Below are positions 35,825 through 48,707 of a DNA stretch of 64,000 nt, piece by piece. The stretch comes from Acanthornis magna (Eukaryota; Chordata; Aves; Passeriformes; Acanthizidae). The stretch is taken from positions 15,639,501 through 15,703,500 of the forward strand of contig JAWUZG010000029.1 of the NCBI GenBank assembly GCA_036785705.1, in the 5' to 3' direction. The notes under the pieces were generated by a model. That model made no database searches. It was not told the origin of the DNA and was given only the letters and a program-made list of their open reading frames with translations. The first letter of the stretch is position 1. Each line of letters starts with the position of its first letter. A program made the translations under genes and the position numbers.

Positions 35825-38800
35825 TCATTAAATCCTCCAGTGCCTATGTTTCTTCATCTAACTATTGGAAATAAGTGCTGCCTTTCTCCTGTTTATCTGG
35901 GTTACTTAGGTTCTTAACCTAATAAGCATGAATTGTCTGTTGGTAAGTTTAGTGCTCATTGCATTTGGCCACAGACCTCAAGGAGAAATTTCAGCATAAA
36001 AGAGAATTTTCATTAGAACTGTAATATTATCCAAAGTCACCTCATATTCCTGTTCTTCACCTGTGTCTCACAGTGTTTTCACTTCTTCAGGGACTTCAAT
36101 AGTTTCAAGTACAACAGATGCAGTCATGTGTACCACTCCCACTACGTTAGAATTCAGATATGATAGCAAATCATCTGTCTATCCCTGTGTAAGTCTTTGC
36201 AGTTGTCCACACACTCTTCTAGAAAATTTGCACGTGCTAACAGTAGGGGTTTACATGAAGTTTGGTGTTCCAAGATGAAAATATAGTCTGCTTTCCCAAG
36301 ATTTCATGGGTAAGCATAAGTAATGTTTGACTGATTTTCTTTCTTGGATGCATAATGTATGGCCTCTAAAGTAGTGAATACTTTGATTTGCATGTCAAAG
36401 GTTTATGTCCATTCAATACATGAAGGTATAGATGTTTTTAGAGTTATACCATGACTGATAATCAGGAACATTGTCACAAAACCAAAAGCACTGTCATTCC
36501 CACTCAAATGAATTTTAAAATTAATTGATAGAGGCAATGTTTTTCATTACATTTGTATTCAGTCAATTAAAAACCCCCACACTTTAATCAATAATGAAAT
36601 GAAATCCTTCCTAAACTACTGAGAAAATAATATTCCTTCTTTTCTTGGCTGAGACAAATTTAGTTCCCTCTGTCAAGCATGTCAGTAACCATGTGTTTTT
36701 CTTACATCTTGCCAGGTATTATGACAATATGTGATCTAACTTCCAAACATTTTGAGAACGAACAGAAATCACTAAGTACATTACATAACTGAAATTTATC
36801 TAAGAATACATTATATGTACAAGGCCCCTCTACACCGCATTAGCTTTCTGCCACTTGAAGATTATCTTACATTGGGCAGATCCCTTTCTATGAAGTTTGT
36901 CTAAAGCAAGATAGAGTCTAATCATTTCTTTGCAAGGGTCCTATGTGCCTCATATTTGAATGTTCATTCAGTTGTGCAGATTGATGCTAGTGAAGCTCTG
37001 CTATGGTCAGCAGAGAGATACTATCTAAGCCAAGCAATCTGGGATCCTATACAAAAATTCTGCCGATGAATCCTGGCAATTACTTTCCTAATGGATTCTA
37101 ATTGAAACAGAAAATTAAAAAAATTAAACTGAACTTAAAGGCCATTATTAAGTTTGGTTTTCAGGAAGTTTTGTATAACTTAACCTATTAATTCATTAAT
37201 TAATTTTAAATTGGCAAAGTTTCCTTTAGCATAAAACTTTTCTTTCAAATGGATGTCAGTGTAAGTCTCTGCTTTGACATGACTATCAATTTTTTCTTGA
37301 AGAATCATCCTTGTTCATACTTGAGTGAAAGTTAAGCTGTGAAGTCAATCTGTATGGAATCAACCTTTTGTTTTTTGCTCTTTTTTGGTGCCCCTATTAG
37401 CAGTTAAAAATGTTAGCAATTCTGGGGTGAAAAACCCATATTAAAGTCATATAGATTTTCAGTGATCTGTCAGGGCAGCTGTCTTGAACCCCCAAATTGC
37501 TAAAATGGGGAGGATGCAAATGAGCAATGGCTAAACAGAGAGGATTTCTTCATTCTTTGCACCATACTATTGATCAGGCAAATGTGGTTTGTTCAGCAAT
37601 CTGTCTTACATGCCTAATGCTTGAACATTTGTACTGATCCATTCCTCATTCCAGCTCTACAGAATCATGTTTATTTTTGTACAATTTGCACAAAGTTTTC
37701 TTATATTTCACTGAACTACAAAATCATTATCTGTGATTGAAGGATTATATTTTAGCTTTTTGAGTAAAAGGCTTGTAAGTTTTGATTGAACTTGCAGAAA
37801 GAAAGGTTAATGCCCAGTTTTTTGGCTCTCTGAAAAAATTCACACCATATGGTGGGCAATGCAGGGGATGTGAAGATCCCAGAGAATTAGACTGCTTATA
37901 TTTTCTTCTTCCAGCTGTATATCCAGCCTCAGGGACATTAAAAAGACAGCTATTATCTGTCATATCTAACTATAACCCTGATGTATTACTACTAAATGAT
38001 AAAGGAATTTCTGCTCTGGGCCCCAAATTGAGAGAAAGAAGGCAAGTTGAATCAGTAAGAATATTGTATGAGGGATGAAGAAAGCACCCACTGACGCCTG
38101 GCAAAGAGACAAAATATCATGGGCAAAATATGGATTAGACATATGAGGAAGATTTCTCACATTATTCAAAACTTTTTTGAACTAGTTAGCTGTAGGAGAA
38201 ATTCTGTCAAGAAGTAATACATGCAAGATGAGTAGCAACATGGCATATCTTAGTTGCAAAAAATGATGTGTGTAATTATAAATTTTTCAGGCAACATAGC
38301 AAGCCATTCCTGCTCCACAATATCACATGCAGAAAGATCTATGAGAAAGAGAATGTAGTATAAAAGCTAAAGCCTGAGCTGTAACCCTCATATCAAACCT
38401 GAGGCAGAAAGGACTTTGCACTCAAAATGGAAAGCATGGAGGACTTTCACAGCCACCATCACTTTTGAATGTTGCATAACAAATATAGGAAGAAACCCAG
38501 ACTGCTGTGAACTCAGCTGAGAATTTCTTTGTCCCCTAGGAATGGGCTTTACTCCACAGTGTGCAACAGAAAACAATGTTTTCATTAATATGATGATACG
38601 AGTCTACACATTAGTGAAATAACACTGGCTGCTTTCAGTCTTTAATAGAGCTTCAAACAGACTGGTACGAAGTAAGATCCTGGATCAAGCAAGGGTGTTT
38701 ATCTCAGCAGTGATTTTTTGACTGAAGGTAGGTACATATCGGAAAGCATTAAGGGATCCAGTTAAATACCCATTGTTGCTGTTCATTCAGGTGGGAGAAT

Positions 38801-41800
38801 ATACAGAGTTCTAACAAGCTGGAGCTGATGTGGTCTGTATTTCTATGTTACACAAATCTATGAACCAAAAATACCCGAACGGTAACTTCTATGACTGTAT
38901 TATGGAAGGACTCTTAACAGATATGTGCATGCATGGTAAATGAGTCAGTAGTGTGTAATGACAACAGACATTAGTTCTTCCTTTCCTGCCACTGAAATGC
39001 AAATTACGCTTTCTCTTCAGCTTTATACAGTCAAAGCTGGCTGTAGACCACAGGTCCTATTTAGCTTGATACCATTCTCTGCAATTTTTGCAAGAAAGTA
39101 TAATATTTTGCTTTCAAACCTCTCCCCAGTCAATGGGCAAGAAATCATTTGGTGGATATTCCGTTTTGTGATGTTATGTTCATCTTCTGTGATCAAATTC
39201 TATTCTTTCTTCTTACTTCAAGCAAAATTGTTTCGATTCATATGATACACAAGGTATTTTTTTCTTCTGCTCTTGTATAAAGCACTCCAGAAGACAACAC
39301 AAAGTGAAATCAAGTTATGTAGGACTACATTAACAACTTTAATGTAAAAGGAGGCACAAAATGTGCAATAAATCACCTGCTTAAAGCCTAAAAACCTCTT
39401 TTTGTTTATACATTTATTGATTTTTTCCCCCAAATCATGTCTAGCTCCTTTAATCATCAGTTGCTTGCCTGCCCTCTATTATCCAAAATTAAAATAATAG
39501 ACTTCAGCTAAACAATAGTTGCAATTTATAGAGTGACAAGGAATGCCTTTTATCCAGCAGAGAGACTCCTTCCAACTTCAGGAAAGGACAGACTCTTCAG
39601 ATGTTTTTCAGTCTTCATGAAAAAGACTGTCAAGCAAAAAGAAAACATTTCCCTATAAACCATCGCTGAAACAGCCAGAGGGTAAAGCAGTGATTATTTT
39701 GTGCTGATTTTTTTTTGGTTTTGCTAAAGTAATTACAGAAAGGGCACAGTGGGTGGGATGTAAGGCAAAAGGTTATGATACTGTTGTGGGCCAGAGTAAA
39801 TGCGTTCTCCTGAACTCCCCCAGTCATGCTGCAGCCATCTCCATTTTATAACACGGAAATGCAGCCTATGCATAAACTTTCTGTTTTAGACAGACCTGGT
39901 TAATGACAGGTGAGGTAGTTGCTGCTTTCCAGTGAGAAATGTTGATGAGTGGGTAAGAATGGTCATTAGTACTGAATGTCAGGACTGAAATATGTGTCTT
40001 CATGTCTGACTCAGCACCAAAGGTTAGTGTAGACTTCAGTATTTTCTGCTTGTGCATTTCTTGCATGTATCCAGTCACACTGCATATTTTAGAGAATTAG
40101 AGACACTCACGTGCTCACATTCCCCCTTATTCCTTTCCTCTTCTTACAAGCCAATGTTAGTTGTATAAAACGTCAAAGGTCTCATGCGTTACTTTTAATG
40201 TACATTTCTTGGTTTGTTGGGTTAGTTTTATTTAATAAATTTGATGGAAAAACAAAGTGAAAATATACTCTATATTTTCTTCCTTAACATCCTAACATGA
40301 GTTGACTGACAAGCTGAAAGTGTGGGTGGCCAAAGGAAACTTTCACTAAAATATATCTCCCATAAATGCTTTACTAAAATTTTTAAAACAGCCTTAAACA
40401 AAAGTTACTCACGACAGTGCTCCAGGGTTATTTGAATACCCTGCCGATTATAATTTCCCAATATCTATTGCTTCATCATACAGCATCAGGGAGAAATTAA
40501 ATAGATCTTGCCATGTATCTCATTCTATTATTTCCTTCATTTTATTTCACAGGTCGTTTGCAATCTCTTCAATGTGAAAGGTAAAAATCTTTATTGTGTA
40601 AGCAGTAACATGGAAATAAGGTATGAAAATGGATCAGGATCTTGAAAGACAACACTTTTTCCTTCTGATTGCTCTGGTAATTGCTACTTAGGACTCTTCC
40701 TAAGTAATGCTGGCTTGCTTATGATGACAGTTTTGGGTAGTAGCTCTTAGGATCCTCATCTTTCAATTCCTACTGCATACAGTGTACTGCCAGCAGAAAA
40801 CTATAAAATGGTTTCTGCCCCAGAGAGCTTACACTGATTTAAATTGTGATGAACAGAAGTGTCTGAGTACCATCAACCCAAGTGCCTTCAACTTTTTTGA
40901 CCTTTTAGTAAGAACCCCAGATAGGAAAGAATAGGAAAGAAACAATATTTTATGTAGAAATTTAAAGATGTAGCCAAAGGTTTTTGTACAGTGGAGACTG
41001 GAACAGATCAGCTTGTGGTCTTCAGCTTTTGCTTTGGCTGTTGATTCAGGAAAGGAGTAATTTGGTACCTACTTTTCTGAGCTAGCTGTATTTTGATGTA
41101 GCCACCATCCTTTGTGTTTGCGTAGTCAGTCTGCAAAGAGTAGCTGATTTTATCAGGATCTGTGGTGTGGATTTTGCCCAATAGCAGTGGAGAAGTGATT
41201 CGAAGTTTACACCACTGTTAGTCCATTGATTTAAGTGGATTTCTGGATGCACCAAAATGAATTAATAGGCAGCAACTGAGTCTCATATCAGAATGGGCAG
41301 AGCAGAACATGCTTTTTAATAGAATGAGAAATACTATACATTGTCATTAAGGCATACAGTTTCTTATTAAATCACTCTATAGAGAAAGAGAATAAATGAT
41401 ATATTGTAAATTTATATAACTAGCAGAATAGTCAACATGAAGAAACCATAATTAAATAACCACCTTTAAAAATACACAGGATGTGGGAAATAGGATAATC
41501 CAGGTTAAACAATGTGTGAACATAATTTCACGGAAAGTTATATATGCAAAATCAAACTCTGCAAAGTATATTTATATTACTTAATAAGAAGAGAGAAAAA
41601 TGTACATTGAAAATTGAAAGAATAAAACCAAACATGAAGTCTCATGAGTTTGAAGAAAAGCTACAAAAAAATCACCAAACCAACAAAATATCAGTATATG
41701 TTCTTGAGCACGGATGAAGAGAACAGAGTTTGCTTTCAGCTAGCAATTTTCACCCACTTCACACACATTCAAAATGCTATCTATAGTCCAGACAGGCTGC

Positions 41801-44800
41801 CCACCAAATCATCATTCTTGCCTCTTCATATTGAGGGCTATACATTGTCATTCCATACAGAATTTCATGGAACAAAAATTTCATGACAAACAAAAATCTG
41901 TTGACAGTCTTCATGGAAAACTTGAGAAGCTACCTGAATAGAAAGGGAAGGGCTCAGATCTGGATTCACAGAGGCATTTAGGAGCCTAAAGAAGATTGAT
42001 TTCAATAGGGCTCTAATTCAAAAATGTATTTATGTATGTGCATTTTAATTATTTCTATGAACTAAAGTGAAAGCTACATGCTAGTCAGGAACCCTGTGTA
42101 TGGAGAAATATCTGAATAGTCCAAGGCAACAAAAAGTTCGAGTCCAATTCTATACACGGGAGCAGGTGCAGTTACTATGTCTCTACCAGACTGACTCAGT
42201 GGTAGGTGAGACACCTCTCTGCAGGAATTTGGGCTGTTGGGTGTAGTATCTTACTTGATTGGTCAGAGTTTTTGTGTAATTGTATACTGAATTAGAGACC
42301 CAGCAGACATTTTTTCCCCTACTCTCTGAACTACTGTCTTGGTAACAAAACCCTAAAGTAGTACGCTGGTTTCAGATGTCTCTGTATACTCTTTTCCAAA
42401 GAGAGCTATAAAATATAAATCCAGATTTGATACTGATTATCAGTATCCTTATCAGTCAGAAACAAGAAGAGTCAAGAGCCTCTTTGCCAGAGGGGAAGTC
42501 CCATTCTCATACTGCTGCTGGTATGAAACCTCTGTGCAGACTGTGAAGTGTGAGAAGGGAACTGATACCTGCACTATGGTAGGCTGAATATATCCGAGCG
42601 TGGCACAGCAGTCTTGTGAAACTTGATTGCCTCTGTCCCTGGCTCTCCTCTCCCTCACACTGCTCCAGGGTTACTGCAACCTGCACTGTTTTCATACAAT
42701 TTCCAGATTTAGTACCATAATTGTCTCATTTCCCCATGCCAGCCTCCATAGAGGATAAAAGCTCCACAGTCTCCACCTCCTCACATCCGCTGGGCAGTTT
42801 CATTTCAGAGATGACTACCCAGGAGCTGTTAGTGATTATAAGAACCGTCCATGTTGTGCCTGCTATCAGGTTCCCTCCTGGGCCAGAGTATTGAAAAGAT
42901 ATATTGTACGCTCAGCAAGAAATTGCAGTTAGCTTAGGATATACTTAGACCATCATTTTGAGAGAGAATATTAAGAACTCAGGGCACTGGAAAAACAAAG
43001 GTCTTTTTCCACCCCAGGAGGCAGAAAAGTGCCAGAAGGTGGATATGAGGCTTTTGTAAGCTTTGAGCTTGTGAATTCTGCTGTCTGACTCAAGGTTCTA
43101 GCTCTATAGTATGCAATTTAAAGTCTCCTCTAGGTGCTTATAATTTAATTGTAAGGTGTTTCACAAACACTTTAGCAGGTGCAAAGAGGACCTGAAGTGA
43201 TCCTTTTTCCCCCTCTCCTCAGCTGGAACATGAAGAAGGCACTTTATGATCCAATTAGTGCCTCCAGGAACTCTCTAATTGCATTATAAAGCATCTTAAA
43301 AAAAAAAAAATAGAAAATTAGAAATTGGTTTTAAAGCCCAAAAAAAAAAGGAAGTGATATTTAACTATTTGCCCTCCTGGTACCTCAGCAGTGAGAGGAC
43401 CCAGCATCCTTATACACCTCATTTTGTCTGTAAGTTCCACATTCGTGAAATGCATTCCATCACCCAGAGCTCTGGAGAGTGGAGAATCCTTTGTCGGGTT
43501 GTAATCAGAGCTCAAAGTATGTTGGGAAGCTTTGCACCCAAAGAAGCTCATGACGTTAACACAAATTGCTCATTCGAGGAAACTGTCACAGTGCTTCTCT
43601 ATCTGTGGCCATTTTAACCTGCTAAATGTCTGTTCTATTGAGTTTTGATACCAAGCTCATTGGCACAGTGTCTGAGAGGTATTATATATAATGAGCTACA
43701 ACATGCTTTCAACTTCAAAGCTCAGCCTCTGTGTATGTAATATTTATCACATCACTTTCCATAACTCTCACATATTCTACTTACTGAGTGGGTGGGAAGA
43801 AGATACTGAAATAATATTTAGACTTACATAGTGCTTTTCAGCTGTAGATAACAAAATATTTTCTGTTGGCAGCTAAGCATTACCATCTCCTCTGTGAAGA
43901 TGGAAAAGACTAAAAGGCAAGTAACACAGGGCTGTGAATCAGAACCCCAGCTTCTGATTTTTATTGCACAGTCCTTCCTATTCATTCAATTAGTGTGGCT
44001 CCCAAGTACTTTTCTTCATTAGCTGACAAAAGTTATAGGACTTCTATCCCCATTCCAATAAAGGAATGAAATGTGCAAAAGAAAAACACTTGAATATGTC
44101 TATGTCATATATGACAGTAATACTTGCTTTCCCTTATACTCCCATACAGCTGAGCAGAATACCAGCCCTGCATTTTCTGTTTCCATCTATTCCTTTTTTT
44201 TTTTTTCCCCTGGGATTTAGTGCAGCCCATTGCAGCAAAAAGGCACAGTAGCAAGACTCTCAGATGAGCTTACACTGTGTGCAGGGTCCTCTACCCATCC
44301 CCTCAGGAAGTGGCTAACACCGAGGGTGTCCTTAAGTACCAATGTCTCCTTGAAATTACTCCGAAGGGGACATCAATCTAATTTAAATATGACAGGGTGT
44401 TTTACAAAATTCAGGTATTATGTTACCTGAACCCAGTGCTCCTCTTCCTGGTAAATTTGCAGTCTTATTGAGGAGAATCTTTCCTTGCCTGGTACTGTGT
44501 GCTGGGAACCTCTTCTCCTTCTGGATAGCAGGCACTGACTCTCTTTCTGCATTGCAATAACAGGAGAAAAGGGCGGCACCGCTGGGAAGAAAGATTCATT
44601 GTCAGATGCCATTTCAGGAAAAGGGTAAGGGACAGCTGACAACTTTCATCTTCTGTTCTGACTCAGTCTATCACACTCCTGTGCACTGCCATACCCATGC
44701 ATACACCACTTTGAGTAAAGCCACTGATAATGCACAGTAAGTCATCAAGAAATTTTACCAGGATACTCTTTTTTTGAATTCTTTTCTGCAAAAGTTCACC

Positions 44801-46747
44801 CTGCTTCTTCTCACCTGAATTTTGGGTTGAGTTTCACTCATACTCAGAGCTCAAAAACAAGATTAGTTCACAAAACCAAGAGTACTGCTCATATTAAAAC
44901 TCCTTTGATCCAACAAAAAATGCGTCATCTTGTTCCAGATTCTTTCATGGCAGGATCCCAATTTCTGGTATAAAATTTGTAGGCCTTAATAAATCTTCCA
45001 CAGTAATGGTCTGAATTTTAGGAGTTTAACAAACACGCTGAGTTTTGGGTTTTATTATAAACATTTCATATAATTAGCATGAACAGATGGCATATGATTC
45101 TACCATTAATCATTTGTGTACAACAAAATACAGTAATGTCAGTATCTCCCAGAATGCTTCTTTGAAAAAAATACCTGGCTGCAATTCCGATCTGTCTTGC
45201 ACCCATCAGACACTATGACTATAGTAAAATTACTTCTGATGTATCACAGTATTGAACAATGGTAGAATGAAGCCTTTTTCATTATGCAAACTATCCTCAG
45301 TGGTTTCAAGACTTACACTGGGTTTTATGCAATATATAATCAGTTGAAAAAACAACTTCCCTGTGTAGGACAAAAAGGAGGAATATTAATGGAGAAAATC
45401 TTTCAAAGCATTTCTGGAAACAATACCCTTATGTATAAAAAGAGTCTTTTTTTGGCATCTCTGTGTGGTAGTGTTTTCAATTCCAATAGCTATAATAAGA
45501 AAAAAAACTGCCCTATTTGTCAATCTGTCAGGAAATATATTTCAGCTTCAAGCACCATACTCCTGGGGTTTATGGAAATCACAAAACATCTCATTCAGAT
45601 GAAGAGGCTGAAGCTGTAAGCAGTGCAATTAATATCTTCAATTTATGCCTTCAGCATGAAAAGAAGCTCAGAAGCTTTTTGAATCTGAATCCCAAGTGCT
45701 GTTTAATAGTTCACATCTGGCTTACGCTATTTAGGAGAAACAACAGTTGGTGTCAGCAGTGCATTCAGTGACACAGTAACCTTGCTTATCCAGGGGAGCA
45801 CAGGGCTGGCCAGGGGTCATGGAAAGGTTGTTTGGCAGGTTCAGCTTGGTGGAAGGCTAGCAACTCAACTGTTGGTGCTGTGTAACTTGGTGATGCAAAA
45901 GCCTGCACCTCCCTGAGAGTACACAACCGTGGATCACCGTGTGTTTCCACACACAGAGTAAAGCCAACAAGAGTCACACTGTTTAATGGCAACAAACTCT
46001 GCACAGTGACAAGTTTAACCTTTTTATTTGCTGTTTGTATTTCAGTAGTACTCAACACCTAATCTCAGTCACTGCTGTGTTTGATCCTACGCAAGCACCT
46101 AGACAGGGCTAATTCATTCCTGAAAAAAAGCTTCCAGTCGAAGCCTCTTTGACACATCTGGAAGAGCCACACTGTCTCTTGTGTTATGTCTGCGAGGCTC
46201 TTGTCTCAGATCCCTAGTAGGCCCAAAATAGCTCAGGAAAGACAATGACAATTGTTGTTTCATTGCTGGAGCTGGAGACTTGACCAGCCATTCCAAGCAG
46301 ATATTCAGTCATATTTACATATACATACTTTATCTCACAGTGTTTCAGAAGGACTCAGATTGTATAACAACCATGCTGCTGCAACAGAAGGTGTTGTACA
46401 GAGAGAGGAAGGGGCACACTCTGAAGATTCCACAGCAGAAGGTTTGGTAGGCTTTTTGGCTCAGAAGACTTACTTCTAACCTGCACACTTTACAACAAAA
46501 ACCCCACTCTTTCTTCCCATAGTGCCTGTCTCCAAAAAGAGGACTGCTTTTCAGCAGAGAAATGGAGGAAAACATAGATTTGTGTAAACATTAGTTTGTT
46601 CCAGTGAGGTAGCTGAGGTGGCAAAGGAATTTGGTTCACATTTTAGGCAGGGATTTCTACAGGAGAAACAAGTGGTGCCAGCAGTGGCTTTCAGGATTCT
46701 ACTGGATAAAATTCTTATCAAACAGGGATTATTGAAGTGTAGTCTCT
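35825..46747. other. Unique AT-rich DNA, no gene recognised
   Basis: This is the longest repeat-poor stretch of the window, about 11 kb. I see no exon, RNA gene or repeat family. Homopolymer runs occur near 43298 (A13) and 44189 (T). The frames at 37782-38078, 38958-39245 and 45284-45619 have no recognisable domains. The phrase 'gttcgagtcc' at 42138 resembles a tRNA B box, but no A box or cloverleaf surrounds it. Confidence 0.5.
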
Positions 46748-46810
46748 CTTTGAGCAGGAGGTTGAACTGGATCAACTCCCAAGGTCCCTTTCAACCTGAA
46801 TTATTCTGTG
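46748..46810 (+). mobile_element. CR1 LINE 3'-terminal remnant
   Basis: Only the last part of a CR1 3' UTR is recognisable. It shows 'gagcaggaggttgaactgga', then 'tcccaaggtccctttcaacc', then the tail 'ttattctgtg'. The upstream sequence cannot be assigned. This is consistent with a very short 5'-truncated insertion or a decayed longer one. Confidence 0.7.
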
Positions 46811-47967
46811 TTTCTAAAAAGTCATGCCAACGCTCAGGTGCCTGAAAAATGGCAAGCAACCATGAAGTAATGAGTTGTTTGGCACAACCCAAGCAGAATT
46901 CTCTACCTCCCATAGCTTTCTTTCCCTTCTGACAGGGCTTTTAAACAGCAATTTATGTTTTACTTATTCTGTTGCAACTGCAACTGAAAAAACTGAAGGG
47001 AGAAAGGGAGGCAAAAGAAAACAGTTTAGATGCTCTTGCTGATAATGAAGAATACACATGCTGTGTTAGAGAGCTGTGAAATGTTCTCCACCAGAATGAC
47101 AGGAAACCAAACATGACTAAGAAAGCCGCTAACAGGCATAAGCTTCTTAACATTCCTGCAGTCTACACAAGACAAATGTTTTCCTAATTCATCTCTATTA
47201 AAACATAATAAAGCAAAAGAGAGAGAGAGAAGGAAATATGTGTCATCTTGGGATAAATGTCTTTCCCTGTGCACCAGAAAAACCCACTACCAAAGTTTGC
47301 TGGCCAAAAGTCAGGCAGGAGATGATTTCTTCATTGTGATTCAAGCTTACAGAAAATACTCTTTTAGTCAGTGTTAAATTTATCTCACACTGCTACAGAG
47401 AAAGCACCTGTGCAGCCAAATTTTGATCAGAGGAGTGTCTTGTCTGAGCAGTCACAAGACTGCAATACATGAAGGGGTACTGAACAGCAGAGTGCTCATG
47501 CTTCTGAGCTAGGACATGCAGTTACAAAGCACATAAAAGACTGCCTAGGGAGAGCCTAACAAACTCTTGCTCATGGCTGTGAATAACAATGAGAGCTGGG
47601 TTGAAGGGTACCGTGAGGGGTATTTTTACCTTTTGTGAATTTTTACATTTAAACTGAACCTTTTTATTTATTTATTTTATATGTATGGCTAAATCCCAGC
47701 TGAAGGTAATCACTGTAAACTTTATGCCTCCTGCTTGTTTTTCTGAAAACGTTCAGGATATCTGGAGAAGTGAGACTGGATCGCTATTGCTTTGTCACTG
47801 GTGCAAAGAGGATGTGAAACAAAGCCTTAAGGGCTTAATATCTTTCAGGTACAGGCAATCACATAATATATGCATACATATCACATATATACAACTGATT
47901 ATCACAGATACTCAGTATTGAGATTCCAAGTGTTATTGTTTAGCTAGTCTCTCCAAGGCTGGGATCA
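46811..47967. other. Unique AT-rich DNA, no gene recognised
   Basis: No gene is seen. A short (AG)n run lies at 47219-47231. Confidence 0.5.
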
Positions 47968-48707
47968 TATCATAGAATCAGAGAATAGTTTGGGTTGAAA
48001 GAAACCATAAAGATCATGAAGTTCCAAGCTCCCTCCCATGGCCACAGCTACCTTTCACTAGACCAGGTTGCTCTGAGCCCCATCCATCCTGGTTTTGAAC
48101 ACCTCCAGGCATGGGACATCCATAACTTCCCTGGGTAACCTGTTTCAGAGTCTCACCAACCTCACAGTAAAGAATTTTTTCTCAGTATCTAATCTAAACC
48201 TACTCTCTTTTAGTTTGGATACATTACTCCTTATTCTGTTACAATATGCCCTTCTAAAATGTCTCTCTCTGTCTTTCTTGCAGGTACTGGAAGGCAGAAA
48301 TTAGGTCACCCCCTAAGCTGTCTCTTCTCCAGGCTGAACAAACCAAATTCTCTCAGCCTTTGCTCACAGGAGATGTTCTCCATCCCTCTGACCATCTTGG
48401 TGGCCTCCTCTGGACTCACTCCAGCAGGTCGATGTCCTTCCTATGTCGGGGACCCCAGACCTGGATACAGCACTGCAGGTGGGGGTCTCACCAGAGCAGA
48501 GCAGAGGGGCAGAATCCCCTCCCTTGCCCTGCTGGCCATGCTGTTTTGGATGCAGCCCAGGACACTTTTGGTTCTCTGGGCTGGGAGTGCACATTGCTGG
48601 CTCATGTCCAACATCTGATCCACCAGCACTCCCAAGTCCTTCTCCCTAGGGCTGCTCCCCATCTGTTCATCCCTCAGCCTATATATTATCTTGTAGCTTT
48701 TGTACAT
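47968..48707 (-). mobile_element. CR1 LINE 3' fragment, minus strand
   Basis: On the plus strand the element opens with 'atcatagaatcagagaatag' and 'tttgggttgaaag', the antisense CR1 tail and 3' UTR. It continues with 'tccctgggtaacctgtttca' (antisense of the W-N-R-L-P block) and 'cttctccaggctgaacaaac'. It ends in the antisense of the 'EKDLGVLVD' coding block near 48640. Read on the minus strand, the ORF2 phrases 'REKDLGVLVDQMLDMSQQCA' and 'SRAREGILPLCSALVRP' are visible. The frame is broken afterwards. The 190- and 119-codon plus-strand frames overlapping it are shadows of this repeat, not genes. The phrasing differs from the 5.2 and 31.4 kb copies, so it is likely a different CR1 subfamily. 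Confidence 0.88.
48441..48707 (-). pseudogene. CR1 ORF2 remnant, minus strand
   Basis: This is the open part of the reverse-transcriptase C-terminal frame inside the minus-strand CR1. It is about 88 codons, with 'EKDLGVLVD' and 'MSQQCALPAQ' readable near its middle. It shifts out of the family frame near its end and stops. It is non-functional. Confidence 0.75.

Noticed and set aside
42138..42147. tRNA B-box-like string gttcgagtcc
   Set aside because: There is no A box at the right distance upstream and no cloverleaf stems, so it is not a tRNA gene.
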